Assembly (NCBI RefSeq): GCF_900107375.1
Contig: NZ_FNPT01000003.1
Coordinates: forward strand, 124,001-188,000
Origin: Lysobacter sp. yr284
Lineage (GTDB): Bacteria > Pseudomonadota > Gammaproteobacteria > Xanthomonadales > Xanthomonadaceae
Direction of reading: 5' to 3'
Length of the DNA: 64,000 nt
Shown here: positions 48,691 through 56,958 of the stretch, one piece after another
Numbering within the stretch: position 1 is the stretch's first letter
Layout: the number at the start of each line of letters is the position of its first letter
The notes under the pieces: generated by a model
Told to the model about the DNA's origin: nothing
The model's input: the letters and a program-made list of their open reading frames with translations, nothing else
Database searches by the model: none
Position numbers and translations under genes: made by a program

Positions 48691-48724
48691 GCGGCAGGCC
48701 CGCATTTATGCGGGCGCCTGCCGC
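48691..48724 (-). promoter_or_regulatory. Leader hairpin before the hypothetical gene
   Basis: GCGGCAGGC and GCCTGCCGC form a 9-bp outer stem. After a 2-nt bulge, CCGCAT and ATGCGG form a 6-bp inner stem with a 2-nt turn. It lies between the TonB receptor stop and the start at 48677, with no U tract. It may limit readthrough or tune translation. Confidence 0.5.
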
Positions 48725-48787
48725 GGATGATAAGCGCGCGGCGAGCCGATGGCGCGGGCGTGCGCAGCGCCCCGGCCCGCCGCCGCT

Positions 48788-50971
48788 TCAGAACCCCAGT
48801 TGCCACTCCAGCCGGACGCCCAGTGTGCTCTTGCGCCAGCGCTGTTGCCGCAGCCGTTGCCCGTCGTCGAGATATTCGAAGGTATCGCCGCCGTCCTGGC
48901 GCAGCAGGTTGGTCAGGGTCAGGCGCAGCTGCGCATCGTCGCTGCGTTTCCACAGCGCGTAGGCGTCGAGTTCGCGCTTGGGCGTCTGCGTTTCGATCTC
49001 GCGCGCCGCGGTGCGCACCGGGCCGCCGCTGCGGTGGGTGTAGGAGGCGCCGAGGGTCCAGTGCGGCGCGGGGCGGTAGTCCAGGCTGAGGCCGCCGGTG
49101 TAGCGCGGCTGGCGGTCGATGCGGTTGTCGGGGCCGGGGATGGCGTCCACGCGCGACCAGTGGCGGTTGAACTGCAGGCCGATGTCCAGGTCGGGCGCGT
49201 GCGCGCGCAGCTTGGCCAGCGACAGCTTGCCGTCGAGCTCCAGGCCGTGCGACGAGGCGTCGCCGGTATTGAACGGCGACGCCACCCAGCGTCCGTCGGT
49301 CAGCCGGGTGCTCTCGCCGATGAAATCCTCGATCCGGCGCACATAGCCGCCGACGCTGAGCGTGGCCGCTTCGCCCCAGTCGCGTTCGTAGGCCAGGTCC
49401 AGTCCGGTCGCCAGTTCCGGTCGCAGCGCGGGGTTGCCCTGCCGGTCGGGATCGAGCGCGCGGTTGTTGGTCGAGGTGTATGGCCGCGGCGTCAGCTCGC
49501 GCAGTTCCGGCGCGCGGTAGCTGCGGCTCAGGCCCAGGCGCAGGCGCCGGTCCGCGGCCAGTTTCCACAGCGATTGCAGCACCGGGGTCAACAGTTGCGC
49601 GTCGTTGCGCAGCGCGGCGAAATCGCTGCCGGCGCTGCGGATGGCGATGCGCTCCCAGCGCGCGCCCAGGTACAGCGACCAGCGCGGCGTCGGCGACCAC
49701 TCGTCCTGCAGATAGGCCGCGCTGCGGCGGATGCGCGCGTCGAAGGACTGGTCGGTCAGCGCGCCGGGGAAGCCGGGGAAGTCGGCGAAGCGCTGCACCC
49801 GGTGCTCGCTGCGGCGGTCCTGGCCCAGGTCCCAGCCGGCTTGCAGCGTATGCGCGCCGCGCACGGCGAAGGAGTACTTGCCGCTGAGCGCGTAGTTGCG
49901 CACGTCCAGGCGGCTGTCGGTGGCTTCCTCCAGGTTGCGCACGCCGTCTGCGCCGTCGGCGTCCTCGCGATAGCGGGTGCGTTCGCGGTTGCCGTCGAGG
50001 TTGAGCTTGGTTTCCAGGCGCGCGCCGCTGGCGAAGCCGTGGGTCCAGGCCAGTTCGTTGCGCAGTTGCAGCAGGCGCAGGTCGGTGCGCTGGCGGTAGT
50101 CGGTGTGATCCAGCTCGGGTCCCAGCGAGGTCGCCCAATGGATGTCGCCGCGCTTGCGCTGGCGGCGGGCCTCCACGCCGCTGCGCCAGGCGATGCGGTC
50201 GCCGTTGGCGAGGGTGCGTTCGGCCGCCGGGGCCAGCGATAGTTGCTCGCGCACGCTGCGCGCGCGCAGGCCGGTGCGGCGCGCCAATGTTTGCGCGCCG
50301 GCGTCGTCGAAGGCCTGCTCGATGCCGCGTTCGTCGACCTGGTGATCGTTGCGCAGCACGCTGGCGTCGAGGCTGCTGCTGGAGCGGTCGCCGCGGCGGG
50401 TGCGGCTCCAGGCCGCGCTGGGCTTGAAGCCGTTGCCGCTGTGCTTGAGCGCGAAGCTGAGCCGGTCGCGGTCGCGGCGCGCCTGCTTGGCCAGGACGAT
50501 GTTGATCGTGCCGGCGATGGCTTCGCCGCGCAGGTCGGCGGTGGTGGTGCGCAGCAGTTCGATGCGCTCGACCTGATCCGGCCGCAGCGTGGCCGGGTCG
50601 AAGCCCGGCGGCGCGGCGCGGCCGTCGATCAATACCTGGGTGTAGCCCTTGCCGAGCCCGCGCAGGGCGATCGCGCCGCCGCCGGCGCCGTCGGACAGCG
50701 ACACGCCGGGCAGGCGCTTGAGCGCGTCGGCCAGGGTGTCGTCGCCGAAGCGGGTCAACTCGTCGCTGGAGACGACGATGCGCGAGGCGGTGTCGTCGCG
50801 GCGCGGGTCGTAGTCGCGCGCCTGTACGGTGACGGTGTCCAGCCGGGTGGGCGCGTCGGCGGCGGCGTCCTGGGACGGCGGTTGCGCGGCCGCGGCGGCG
50901 GCCGAGGCGAGGGCGAGCGCGCTGCACAGGGCGGTGCGGCGCAGGGCGGCGGTGGGGCGGGGTACGGGCAT
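48788..50971 (-). CDS. TonB-dependent outer-membrane receptor
   Basis: 727 aa. A signal peptide (cleavage near AAA/QPP, about residue 29) is followed by a TonB-box-like LDTVTVQARD. The plug domain contains SSDELTRFGDDTLADALKRLPGVSL and VERIELLRTTTADLRGEAIAGTINIV. The 22-strand barrel ends in aromatic WQLGF. No distinctive siderophore motif is visible. It follows the M56-M23 gene by 103 bp on the same strand and may be co-regulated by BlaI, which is unusual for a receptor. Confidence 0.9.
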   Translation of the reverse strand: MPVPRPTAALRRTALCSALALASAAAAAAQPPSQDAAADAPTRLDTVTVQARDYDPRRDDTASRIVVSSDELTRFGDDTLADALKRLPGVSLSDGAGGGAIALRGLGKGYTQVLIDGRAAPPGFDPATLRPDQVERIELLRTTTADLRGEAIAGTINIVLAKQARRDRDRLSFALKHSGNGFKPSAAWSRTRRGDRSSSSLDASVLRNDHQVDERGIEQAFDDAGAQTLARRTGLRARSVREQLSLAPAAERTLANGDRIAWRSGVEARRQRKRGDIHWATSLGPELDHTDYRQRTDLRLLQLRNELAWTHGFASGARLETKLNLDGNRERTRYREDADGADGVRNLEEATDSRLDVRNYALSGKYSFAVRGAHTLQAGWDLGQDRRSEHRVQRFADFPGFPGALTDQSFDARIRRSAAYLQDEWSPTPRWSLYLGARWERIAIRSAGSDFAALRNDAQLLTPVLQSLWKLAADRRLRLGLSRSYRAPELRELTPRPYTSTNNRALDPDRQGNPALRPELATGLDLAYERDWGEAATLSVGGYVRRIEDFIGESTRLTDGRWVASPFNTGDASSHGLELDGKLSLAKLRAHAPDLDIGLQFNRHWSRVDAIPGPDNRIDRQPRYTGGLSLDYRPAPHWTLGASYTHRSGGPVRTAAREIETQTPKRELDAYALWKRSDDAQLRLTLTNLLRQDGGDTFEYLDDGQRLRQQRWRKSTLGVRLEWQLGF

Positions 50972-51074
50972 CGGTGGGCGATCCGGTGGGCTGCGCGGGG
51001 CCGGCGGCGGGCAAGCCGCCGCCCTCCCGCGACGGCGGGCGAACGAAAGACGGATTGAGGTAGGAGCGGTGCGC

Positions 51075-52619
51075 TCAGCGCAGCAGCGGTTCGGGATCCA
51101 CGCGCTGGCCGTCGTGCAGGACTTCCATGTGCAGGTGCGGCCCGGTGGCCTGGCCGCTGGCGCCGGAGCTACCGATCGGCGCGCCGGCGGCGATGCGCTG
51201 GCCTTCGTGCACGTCGAAGTCCTGCAGATGCGCGTACAGCGTCTGCCAACCGTCGCCGTGGTCGAGCACCACCACCTTGCCGTAGCGCTCGCCTTCGGGA
51301 TAACGGTCGGTGGCGGCGACCACGAGCGCGGCGGCCGGCGCGTACACGCGGGTGCCGCGGCGCGCGGCGAAGTCGATGCCACGGTGCGGGCGGATGCGGA
51401 TGCCGCCGCTGACGCCGTAGCGGCTGGTGATGCGGGTATCGGCGAGTGGGACGGCGAGGGCGATGGGCGCGGGTGCCGCGTTCGCCGCGGCCTGCGGCGA
51501 CGCAAGGCGGCGCACGTCGGCGGCGGGCTTGGTCGAAGCCGTGCCGGTGTCCTCGTGGTTCGTGGGAGCGGCGACGGGCGCGGCGATCCGCGCCGGATCG
51601 CCGCCGCCGGCGGCCTGCGCCGCGGCCAACGCGGCGCTGCCGCCCAGCGCCAACGCCAGCAGCGCCAGGCGCGCGCCGCGGCGCAGGCGCGGCCGGTCGT
51701 CGCCGTGCAGCATGTGCTGCATGCGCAATTGGTGCTGGCCCGGGTCGCGGCGACGGGCGAACGCGCTGGCGCCGGCCGGCGCGGCGCGGCCGGCGGCCAG
51801 GCGCAGGGTGGCGAGATAGGCCTGCGCGCAGGGCCTGCGGCGGCCGGGATCGGCGCCGATCGCCGCGGCATCGCAGCGCAGTTCCGCGGCCAGTTGCACG
51901 CGTGCGGCCAGCATGCGCAGGAACGGGTTGAACCACAGCGCCGCCTGCGCGAGCCGCATCAGCGCGTCGCGTTCCGGGTCCAGGCGGCGCAGGTGCGCGG
52001 CTTCGTGGCGCAGCACCAGCGCGAGCTGCGCGTCGTCCAGGTGCGCGGCCAGCGCCTCGGGCACGACCACGCGGCGGCGCGGCCAGCCCACGGCGAAGGC
52101 GGTGGCGGCCTCGCGGCTCAACACCACCTGCACGCCGCGCGCGCGCAGCGCCTGCAGTTCGCGCCGGCTGTGCGCGCCGGGCAGGCGCTCGCCGGCGTCG
52201 CGCGCGGCGCGCAACAGCCCGCGCAGCGCGACGCCGCCGCGCAGCCAGCGCGCCAGGCTGCAGGCGACGCCGGCGAGGTAGAGCGCGAGCAAAGCGCCAG
52301 CCAGGTCCACGACCGGTTGCGTCGCGACGGCCTCGGCCGCGTGCGCCGGCGCGGCGTCGGCGGCGAACGCGTCCAGCCGCGGCAACGGCAGGCCGGACGG
52401 CAACGGCCACGCCGGTGCGGCGGCGCCGCTGGCGTGCCAGACCGATGCGGCGACGCTCGGCGCGAGCGCCAGCAGCCACAGCGCCAGCCAGTAGCCGAAC
52501 GCGGCGTGGGAAATGCGCAGGCGCCGGTGCGCGGCGCCGCCCACGAACCACGCCAGCGCGCCGGCGAGCACCTGCGCGCCGGCCTGCGCCAGCCAGAACG
52601 CGACGTCCGCCGCGCTCAT
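51075..52619 (-). CDS. M23/M56 fusion metallopeptidase (BlaR1-like)
   Basis: 514 aa. The N-terminal half is a membrane-embedded M56 (BlaR1-type) peptidase with several helices and a zinc site HEAAH near residue 206. After another helix (LALLALALGGSAALAAAQ, about 315-335) and a linker, the C-terminus is a periplasmic M23 endopeptidase domain with HRGIDF (about 411) and PHLHME (about 493). In BlaR1 this place holds a penicillin-binding sensor; here it is a wall hydrolase. It overlaps blaI by ATGA. Confidence 0.9.
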   Translation of the reverse strand: MSAADVAFWLAQAGAQVLAGALAWFVGGAAHRRLRISHAAFGYWLALWLLALAPSVAASVWHASGAAAPAWPLPSGLPLPRLDAFAADAAPAHAAEAVATQPVVDLAGALLALYLAGVACSLARWLRGGVALRGLLRAARDAGERLPGAHSRRELQALRARGVQVVLSREAATAFAVGWPRRRVVVPEALAAHLDDAQLALVLRHEAAHLRRLDPERDALMRLAQAALWFNPFLRMLAARVQLAAELRCDAAAIGADPGRRRPCAQAYLATLRLAAGRAAPAGASAFARRRDPGQHQLRMQHMLHGDDRPRLRRGARLALLALALGGSAALAAAQAAGGGDPARIAAPVAAPTNHEDTGTASTKPAADVRRLASPQAAANAAPAPIALAVPLADTRITSRYGVSGGIRIRPHRGIDFAARRGTRVYAPAAALVVAATDRYPEGERYGKVVVLDHGDGWQTLYAHLQDFDVHEGQRIAAGAPIGSSGASGQATGPHLHMEVLHDGQRVDPEPLLR

Positions 52620-52996
52620 CGCGGCCGCTCCGGGTCGGCGTCGCGCAGCATCGCTTCGAGTTGTTCGAGTTCGCCCTGGTCGAGCAGGCGGCTGTCGGCG
52701 AAGGCCTGCACCGGCAGCGGCCCGTCGATCTCCAGCACCCGCCGGGCGAAGTCGGCGCTGAGCGCGGCCAGGGTCGGCAGCTTGGCGACCGCGGCGCGGA
52801 ACACCATCAGGCCGTGGTGGTCGGCGCTGGCGACCAGGCCCTTCTCGAGCATGCGTTCGAGCGTCTTGCGGGTCGAGGAGTACGACCACTGCAGTTGCTC
52901 GCCGACCGCGTTGTGCAGTTCGCGCGCGCTCAGCGGCTGTTGCCGCCACAGGCATTTGAGCAGTTCCAGTTCGGCGTTGGACGGACGTGGCGGCAT
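52616..52996 (-). CDS. blaI: BlaI/MecI-family repressor
   Basis: 126 aa winged-helix repressor: SNAELELLKCLWRQQPLSAREL and SYSSTRKTLERMLEKGLVA (about residues 5-60) match BlaI/MecI/CopY DNA-binding domains, followed by a helical dimerisation domain. ATG 52996 gives the usual length; the frame continues upstream without support. In the known systems the M56 protease partner cleaves the repressor to relieve repression. Here that partner is the adjacent fusion gene. Confidence 0.92.
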   Translation of the reverse strand: MPPRPSNAELELLKCLWRQQPLSARELHNAVGEQLQWSYSSTRKTLERMLEKGLVASADHHGLMVFRAAVAKLPTLAALSADFARRVLEIDGPLPVQAFADSRLLDQGELEQLEAMLRDADPERPR

Positions 52997-53020
52997 GGCG
53001 GCAGATGGGTGTGGAGGTTG

Positions 53021-53045
53021 TGTCGCCAACATACGACACTTGTCG
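53021..53045. promoter_or_regulatory. BlaI-type operator upstream of blaI
   Basis: Three alternating boxes TGTCG (53021), CGACA (53034) and TGTCG (53041) lie 25-50 bp before the blaI start. The last two form a tight inverted repeat with a 2-bp centre. BlaI operators are built from TACA/TGTA-like arms, with CGACA variants, so this is a good autoregulatory site. Confidence 0.6.
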
Positions 53046-53257
53046 CATGCACTCAAGCGGCGCGGCGATGCCGCCAACGGCGGCATGCGGCCGGGACCTG
53101 CGGTGCGTTCGGTTCTCGATCCCGGCGCGGTGGCGCAAGACGCGGCGGTCCGTGCGGCGTGCGGGAGGTCAGCTCGTTCGGCACGACGGCGCCCAAGCGC
53201 GGCTGGTGCCTGCGTCGCAGGCCGGCGCGGCCGGCGAAGGGGCGCGGCAGCTCGGGG

Positions 53258-53608
53258 CTACTCGACCGCTTGCTCGGCCTGCACCGAAAACAAACGCCAA
53301 CGGCCTTCGCGCTGCTGGTACGACAAGCCGATGTTGCGCTGCTCGCAGCCGCGGCCGGGGCCGTCGCTCGCGGGCAGGCAGAAATAGACTTCGAAGTCGG
53401 CGCCGTCGCTCCAGCCGTCGGTGAACTCGATGCGCTGCAGCCGGGCCTTGCCCGGAACCGTGCCGGTTGCCTGCAAGGTGGCGAAGTCTTCGCGCACCTG
53501 GCGCTCGGACACGCTGGGCTTGCACGCGGCGAGCGCGGCGATGCAGGCCAGCGCGGCGGCGAGCGGGCGGGCGAGGCCGGGTGGGACGCGGAGGTGGCGA
53601 CGGTCCAT
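53258..53608 (-). CDS. Small lipoprotein, unknown function
   Basis: 116 aa. The signal ends in a LAAC lipobox (Cys near residue 29), so it is lipid-anchored. The mature part, about 88 aa, has two Cys (VYFCLP and GRGCEQR) likely in a disulfide, then QQREGRWRLFSVQAEQ. The pattern looks like a small NTF2-like or cystatin-like fold, but I cannot assign it. It stands alone 260 bp before blaI's start on the same strand. Confidence 0.68.
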   Translation of the reverse strand: MDRRHLRVPPGLARPLAAALACIAALAACKPSVSERQVREDFATLQATGTVPGKARLQRIEFTDGWSDGADFEVYFCLPASDGPGRGCEQRNIGLSYQQREGRWRLFSVQAEQAVE

Positions 53609-54052
53609 GTCGGGCGCACAGCGGAAGCGGCCTCCCTGGCCGCGGGAAGGCGATCATTCGCGATGCGCGCGGGGAACGCAAGCGCGCCGCAGGGCCGGAT
53701 CGCACGACGGCGTTCGCGCTTTCGCCGGCGTTGCGGCGAAGCGCCGCGAGGGCGGCCGCGGGTGGCCGGAGTCGCGGCCGGATTCCGTCGCGGCGGCGCC
53801 GATCGCTGGGCAACGAACGCTGCGCGCGCGGCGCTTCGGGCCGAGGCCGGGCGGTGCGCCCGGCGACGTTGTCGGGTTGCGCAGCGGCGGGCGCCGAGCG
53901 CTGCGCAACGAGCGTTGCGCGCGGCGTCCGGACCGCCCGCGCGCAGCGCGAATGCGGACCGCCGCGCGCGCGGATGACAATCGGCAGGGGACGCCGACGG
54001 CCGCGCTGGCGGAAGCTGCCTCGCCGATCCGCGCCCGGCCTGGACCCTACGC
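53609..54052. other. Noncoding spacer with palindrome upstream of M23 gene
   Basis: A 444-bp gap without a supported gene. A perfect palindrome, GCGCAACG-AG-CGTTGCGC at 53903-53920, follows a related imperfect sequence about 104 bp earlier (from about 53808). Both are followed by GCGCGGCG. These might be paired operator sites for the gene starting at 54053. Confidence 0.4.
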
Positions 54053-55234
54053 ATGTTGCCTCGCCCGTTCGCTTCCGCCCTGATCTGGGCCGCGTTGGTC
54101 CTCGCCGCCGCGCCCGCGCGCGCCGCACCGGTGGACACGCTCGACCTGGCGGTACCGCAGGTCCCGGCCGCGGTCGTGGTGGAAGGGCGCCAGCGCCTGC
54201 TGTACGAACTGCACCTGACCAATTTCGGCGCCGCGCCGCTGCGGCTGCAGGCGGTGAGCGTGCTCGACGCGGGCAGCGGCGCGGTGCTGGCGGGCTGGCG
54301 CGGCGAGGCGCTGGCCGCGCGCGGCCGCATCGTCGGCGCGCGCGACGCGGCGCTGGGCGATGCGCTGCAGCCCGGCCAGCGCGCCGTCGTGTTCCTGGAA
54401 CTGGACCTGCCGGCGCCGATGCCGAAGGCGCTGCGCCATCGGGTCGAGTTTTCCAGCGCCGCCGCCGCGCCAGGCCCGGCCGATACCGGCCGTGCAGAAG
54501 GCGCGCAGGTGGAAGGCGGCCAAGTGGAAGGCGGGCAGGTGGCGCCGCGGCCGGCGGCCGCGCTGCCGTTGGCGGCGCCGCTGCGCGGCGGGCCGTGGGC
54601 GGCGGTGTACGCGCCGCACTGGCCGCGCGGGCACCGGCGGGTGTTCTACGCCCTCGACGGCCGCGCGCGCCTGCCCGGCCGCTACGCCATCGACTTCGTC
54701 CGCGTCGACGCGCAAGGCCGCACCGCGCGCGGCGACGCCGACCTCGCCGCCAACGCGCTGGGCTACGGCGAGCCGGTGCTGGCGGTGGCCGATGCGGTGG
54801 TCGCCGCGGCGCGCGACGGCATCGGCGAGAGCGCGCGCGTGTCCGCGCATCCGCGCCACGATTTCGACCGGGCGCCCGGCAACTACGTGGCGCTGGCGCT
54901 CGCCGACGGCCGCTATGCGGTGTACGAACACCTGCGGCCCGGCAGCCTGAGCGTGCGTGCCGGCGAACGCGTGCGCCGCGGCCAGGTCATCGGCGAACTC
55001 GGCTTCACCGGCGACTCGACCGGGCCGCACCTGCATTTCCACGTCGCCGACGCGCCCGCGCCATTGGCCGGCGAAGGCGTGGGCTATGCCTTCGAGGCGT
55101 TCGGCCTGCTCGGGCATTACCCCGGCGCGGCGGGGCTCGGCGAGCGTCCGTGGCAGGCGCGCGCCGACGACGTCGCGGCGCAGCGCCGCAACGAGTTGCC
55201 CGAGTCCAACGCGGTGATCGAGTTCGCGCGCTGA
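54053..55234 (+). CDS. M23-family peptidase with altered first zinc ligand
   Basis: 393 aa. A signal peptide ends in ARA (about residue 24). After a beta-rich N-terminal domain, a Gly/Gln linker has a tandem (QVEGGQVEGGQV, about 153-164). The C-terminal M23 domain has GPHLHFHV for the HxH motif. The usual HxxxD appears as RYAID, so the first zinc ligand seems replaced by Arg. I recall related proteins with RFAIDW here, so this may be a family trait rather than damage. It faces the YcaO gene convergently. Confidence 0.82.
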   Translation: MLPRPFASALIWAALVLAAAPARAAPVDTLDLAVPQVPAAVVVEGRQRLLYELHLTNFGAAPLRLQAVSVLDAGSGAVLAGWRGEALAARGRIVGARDAALGDALQPGQRAVVFLELDLPAPMPKALRHRVEFSSAAAAPGPADTGRAEGAQVEGGQVEGGQVAPRPAAALPLAAPLRGGPWAAVYAPHWPRGHRRVFYALDGRARLPGRYAIDFVRVDAQGRTARGDADLAANALGYGEPVLAVADAVVAAARDGIGESARVSAHPRHDFDRAPGNYVALALADGRYAVYEHLRPGSLSVRAGERVRRGQVIGELGFTGDSTGPHLHFHVADAPAPLAGEGVGYAFEAFGLLGHYPGAAGLGERPWQARADDVAAQRRNELPESNAVIEFAR

Positions 55235-55295
55235 GCGCAGTTGGCGATGTCGTGGTTGCGGGCGGGCCGCGACGGATGCGCAGCGCGGCTAGGCC

Positions 55296-55384
55296 GTTGT
55301 GGGAGGGGCTTCAGCCCCGACGCTTTTCGATCCGGTCGCCGAGCGCGGACACAAAAGCGTCGGGGCTGACGCCCCTCCCACAAC
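55296..55384. repeat. Near-perfect 89-bp inverted element
   Basis: The arms GTTGTGGGAGGGGC and GCCCCTCCCACAAC are joined to TCAGCCCCGACGCTTTT and its exact reverse complement, a stem of about 31 bp with one mismatch and a 25-nt loop. It lies between the convergent M23 and YcaO genes. It is the best-kept member of a family also seen at 24989, 32557, 48138 and 58761. Confidence 0.85.
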
Positions 55385-55414
55385 AGCCCCGCAGGCGGGC
55401 TTGTCGTGCCGGCT

Positions 55415-56695
55415 TCACGCCAGCGCCAACGACGCCTCGCAGTCCGGCGCCGCGGCGCTGCCCGGCACCGGCAGGCGCCCGGCCAGCAACTCGCGCCCGC
55501 GCTGGCCCGGCGCCATGACGATGCCGGAGCAGACCAGGAAGAACCGCTCCAGCGCCAGCGACACCACGTTGACCACGCAGAAACGTCCGGGTTCGTCGTG
55601 GTTGATCGCGTAGTGCAGGTCGATGCCGCGCGCGCGCAGGCGCGCGGTCAGCCGTTCCAGCAACGCGGCCGGCGGCAGCGGCGGCGGCGTCTGGAAGTCC
55701 CAGCGGCGGCGGCGCAGGCGCGCGCGGTCGAGCGCGAACACCGCGCAGTCGCGCAGCTTCGGATAATCCGACAAGGCGCCCAGCACCGCCTGCGAATAGC
55801 CGGCGAGCCGCGGCTGCAGGCGCGGCAGTTCCAGCGCCTGCACCAGTTCGGTGATCGCGCGCATGGCCGCGTGTTCGGGGTACAGCGAGGCGCCGTAGCC
55901 GCAGGGATGGATCGACTCGCCGTCGGGCAGGTCGGTCGCGGTGGCGATGAAGCAGGGCACGCCGAGGTCGCTGGTGGCGTCGATCAGGGCGATCCGGCGC
56001 TGCAGCTGCGCCTCGGCCTCGCCCAGGCGCCGGGCCAGCGGCGCCGGCAGTTCGTCCGGCGCCAGCAGGTAGCCGTGGGCGGCCGGATCGCCGAGGAAAT
56101 GCGCGGTCAGGAACAGCGACCAGGCGTCGCGCTCGATCAGTTCGCCGATCGCGTGCACCGCGGCCTCGGCCAGGCTGCTGCCGATCGCGGTGCCGTTGTT
56201 GGAGCCGAAGCGCAGGGCGCTGGCATAGTCGAAATCGTCCTGCGGCGGACGCCAGTCGAGATAGGTGGGGTAGGACAGGAACAGCGGCAAGGTCGCATCC
56301 GGTTCGCCCGCGGCGAAGGCGCGGTAGCGGCGGCAGGCGAGCCGGCGCTCGGGCTGCTGGGCGAAGGCGGCGCGGAACGGCAGCGCCGCCAGCAGCGGAT
56401 CGGCCAGGCAGTCGGCGCCGCTGCGCAGGCTCAGCACCGCGTGCGCGGGCGCCTTGCCGGTGAACAGGTGTTCGACCGCTTCGAACAGCGCGCCGACCCG
56501 CGCCGGGTCCGCCTCGCCCTTGCCGAAGCCGTTGCCGAGCAGGCGCCCGTCGGCCTGGTCGTAGAGCGAGCAGATCGTCGCCGCGAACGGCGCGCCGACG
56601 CGCTGCACGTCCGCGCGCCAGCCTTGCGCGTCGAGGAAGTCGCGCAGCGCGCGCTCGGCCTCATCGAGGCTGCGTTCTCGTTCCAGGGGAATCAT
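55415..56695 (-). CDS. YcaO-family cyclodehydratase-like enzyme
   Basis: 426 aa. YcaO enzymes use ATP to activate peptide-backbone amides, giving azolines, thioamides or amidines. The motifs are present in order: GKGEADPARVGALFEAVEHL (58-77), SNNGTAIGSSLAEAAVHAIG followed by ELIERD (165-190) and ITELVQ (about 281-286), supplying the Glu/Gln residues for Mg-ATP. There is no PxPxP tail as in azoline-forming enzymes and no TfuA, dehydrogenase or E1-like partner nearby. A 46-aa peptide gene lies 122 bp upstream. No signal peptide. Start ATG 56695; earlier frame residues are unsupported. Confidence 0.88.
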   Translation of the reverse strand: MIPLERERSLDEAERALRDFLDAQGWRADVQRVGAPFAATICSLYDQADGRLLGNGFGKGEADPARVGALFEAVEHLFTGKAPAHAVLSLRSGADCLADPLLAALPFRAAFAQQPERRLACRRYRAFAAGEPDATLPLFLSYPTYLDWRPPQDDFDYASALRFGSNNGTAIGSSLAEAAVHAIGELIERDAWSLFLTAHFLGDPAAHGYLLAPDELPAPLARRLGEAEAQLQRRIALIDATSDLGVPCFIATATDLPDGESIHPCGYGASLYPEHAAMRAITELVQALELPRLQPRLAGYSQAVLGALSDYPKLRDCAVFALDRARLRRRRWDFQTPPPLPPAALLERLTARLRARGIDLHYAINHDEPGRFCVVNVVSLALERFFLVCSGIVMAPGQRGRELLAGRLPVPGSAAAPDCEASLALA

Positions 56696-56751
56696 CGGTT
56701 GCGCTCTCCCTCGCGCTGGATTCGCCGCGCGCCCGGCCCGCGGCGGCGGTG

Positions 56752-56785
56752 CGACGGCACGCAGGCGCGCCTGCATGCCGTCGCC
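56752..56785 (-). other. Intercistronic hairpin between peptide and YcaO genes
   Basis: GCGACGGCA pairs with TGCCGTCGC (9 bp), then one mismatch, then GCAGGCG with CGCCTGC (7 bp) at the tip. The 122-bp gap has no U tract after it. Such hairpins often keep a precursor-peptide mRNA abundant relative to its enzyme gene. Confidence 0.65.
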
Positions 56786-56817
56786 GCGCCGGCCTGCGCC
56801 GGTCGCGCTGTTGCGGC

Positions 56818-56958
56818 TTACTTGGCGTGCGCTTCCAGGAAATCCAGTTCGTCGGCGGTGATTTCCGGCTGGACGTCGTGGGCTTCCAGGGTCGAGGTCG
56901 GCTCGATCAGACGCACGCCGCTCTTCACGATCAGCGGCATATCGATGGTCTTCTTCAT
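56818..56958 (-). CDS. 46-aa peptide, candidate YcaO substrate
   Basis: The peptide begins MKKTIDMPLIVKSG and ends EITADELDFLEAHAK. A strong ribosome site (GGAGGGAG) lies about 7 nt before ATG 56958, and it is read on the same strand, 122 bp before the YcaO gene. The N-terminal half is basic and hydrophobic, the C-terminal half acidic and helical. It has no Cys and few Ser/Thr (Thr4, Ser13, Thr21, Ser22, Thr23, Thr34), so heterocycles would have to form at TST or the chemistry would be thioamide or amidine. It could instead be a leader-like or scaffold peptide. No family recognised. Confidence 0.6.
   Translation of the reverse strand: MKKTIDMPLIVKSGVRLIEPTSTLEAHDVQPEITADELDFLEAHAK

Noticed and set aside
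48231-51014. 927-codon minus-strand frame
   Set aside because: Only its last 148 codons (from 48677) look coded; the rest is an out-of-frame shadow of the TonB receptor.
54053-55234. M23 peptidase as part of the YcaO locus (maturation protease)
   Set aside because: It is convergent with YcaO, carries a signal peptide and is separated by a long inverted repeat; no evidence for a shared pathway.
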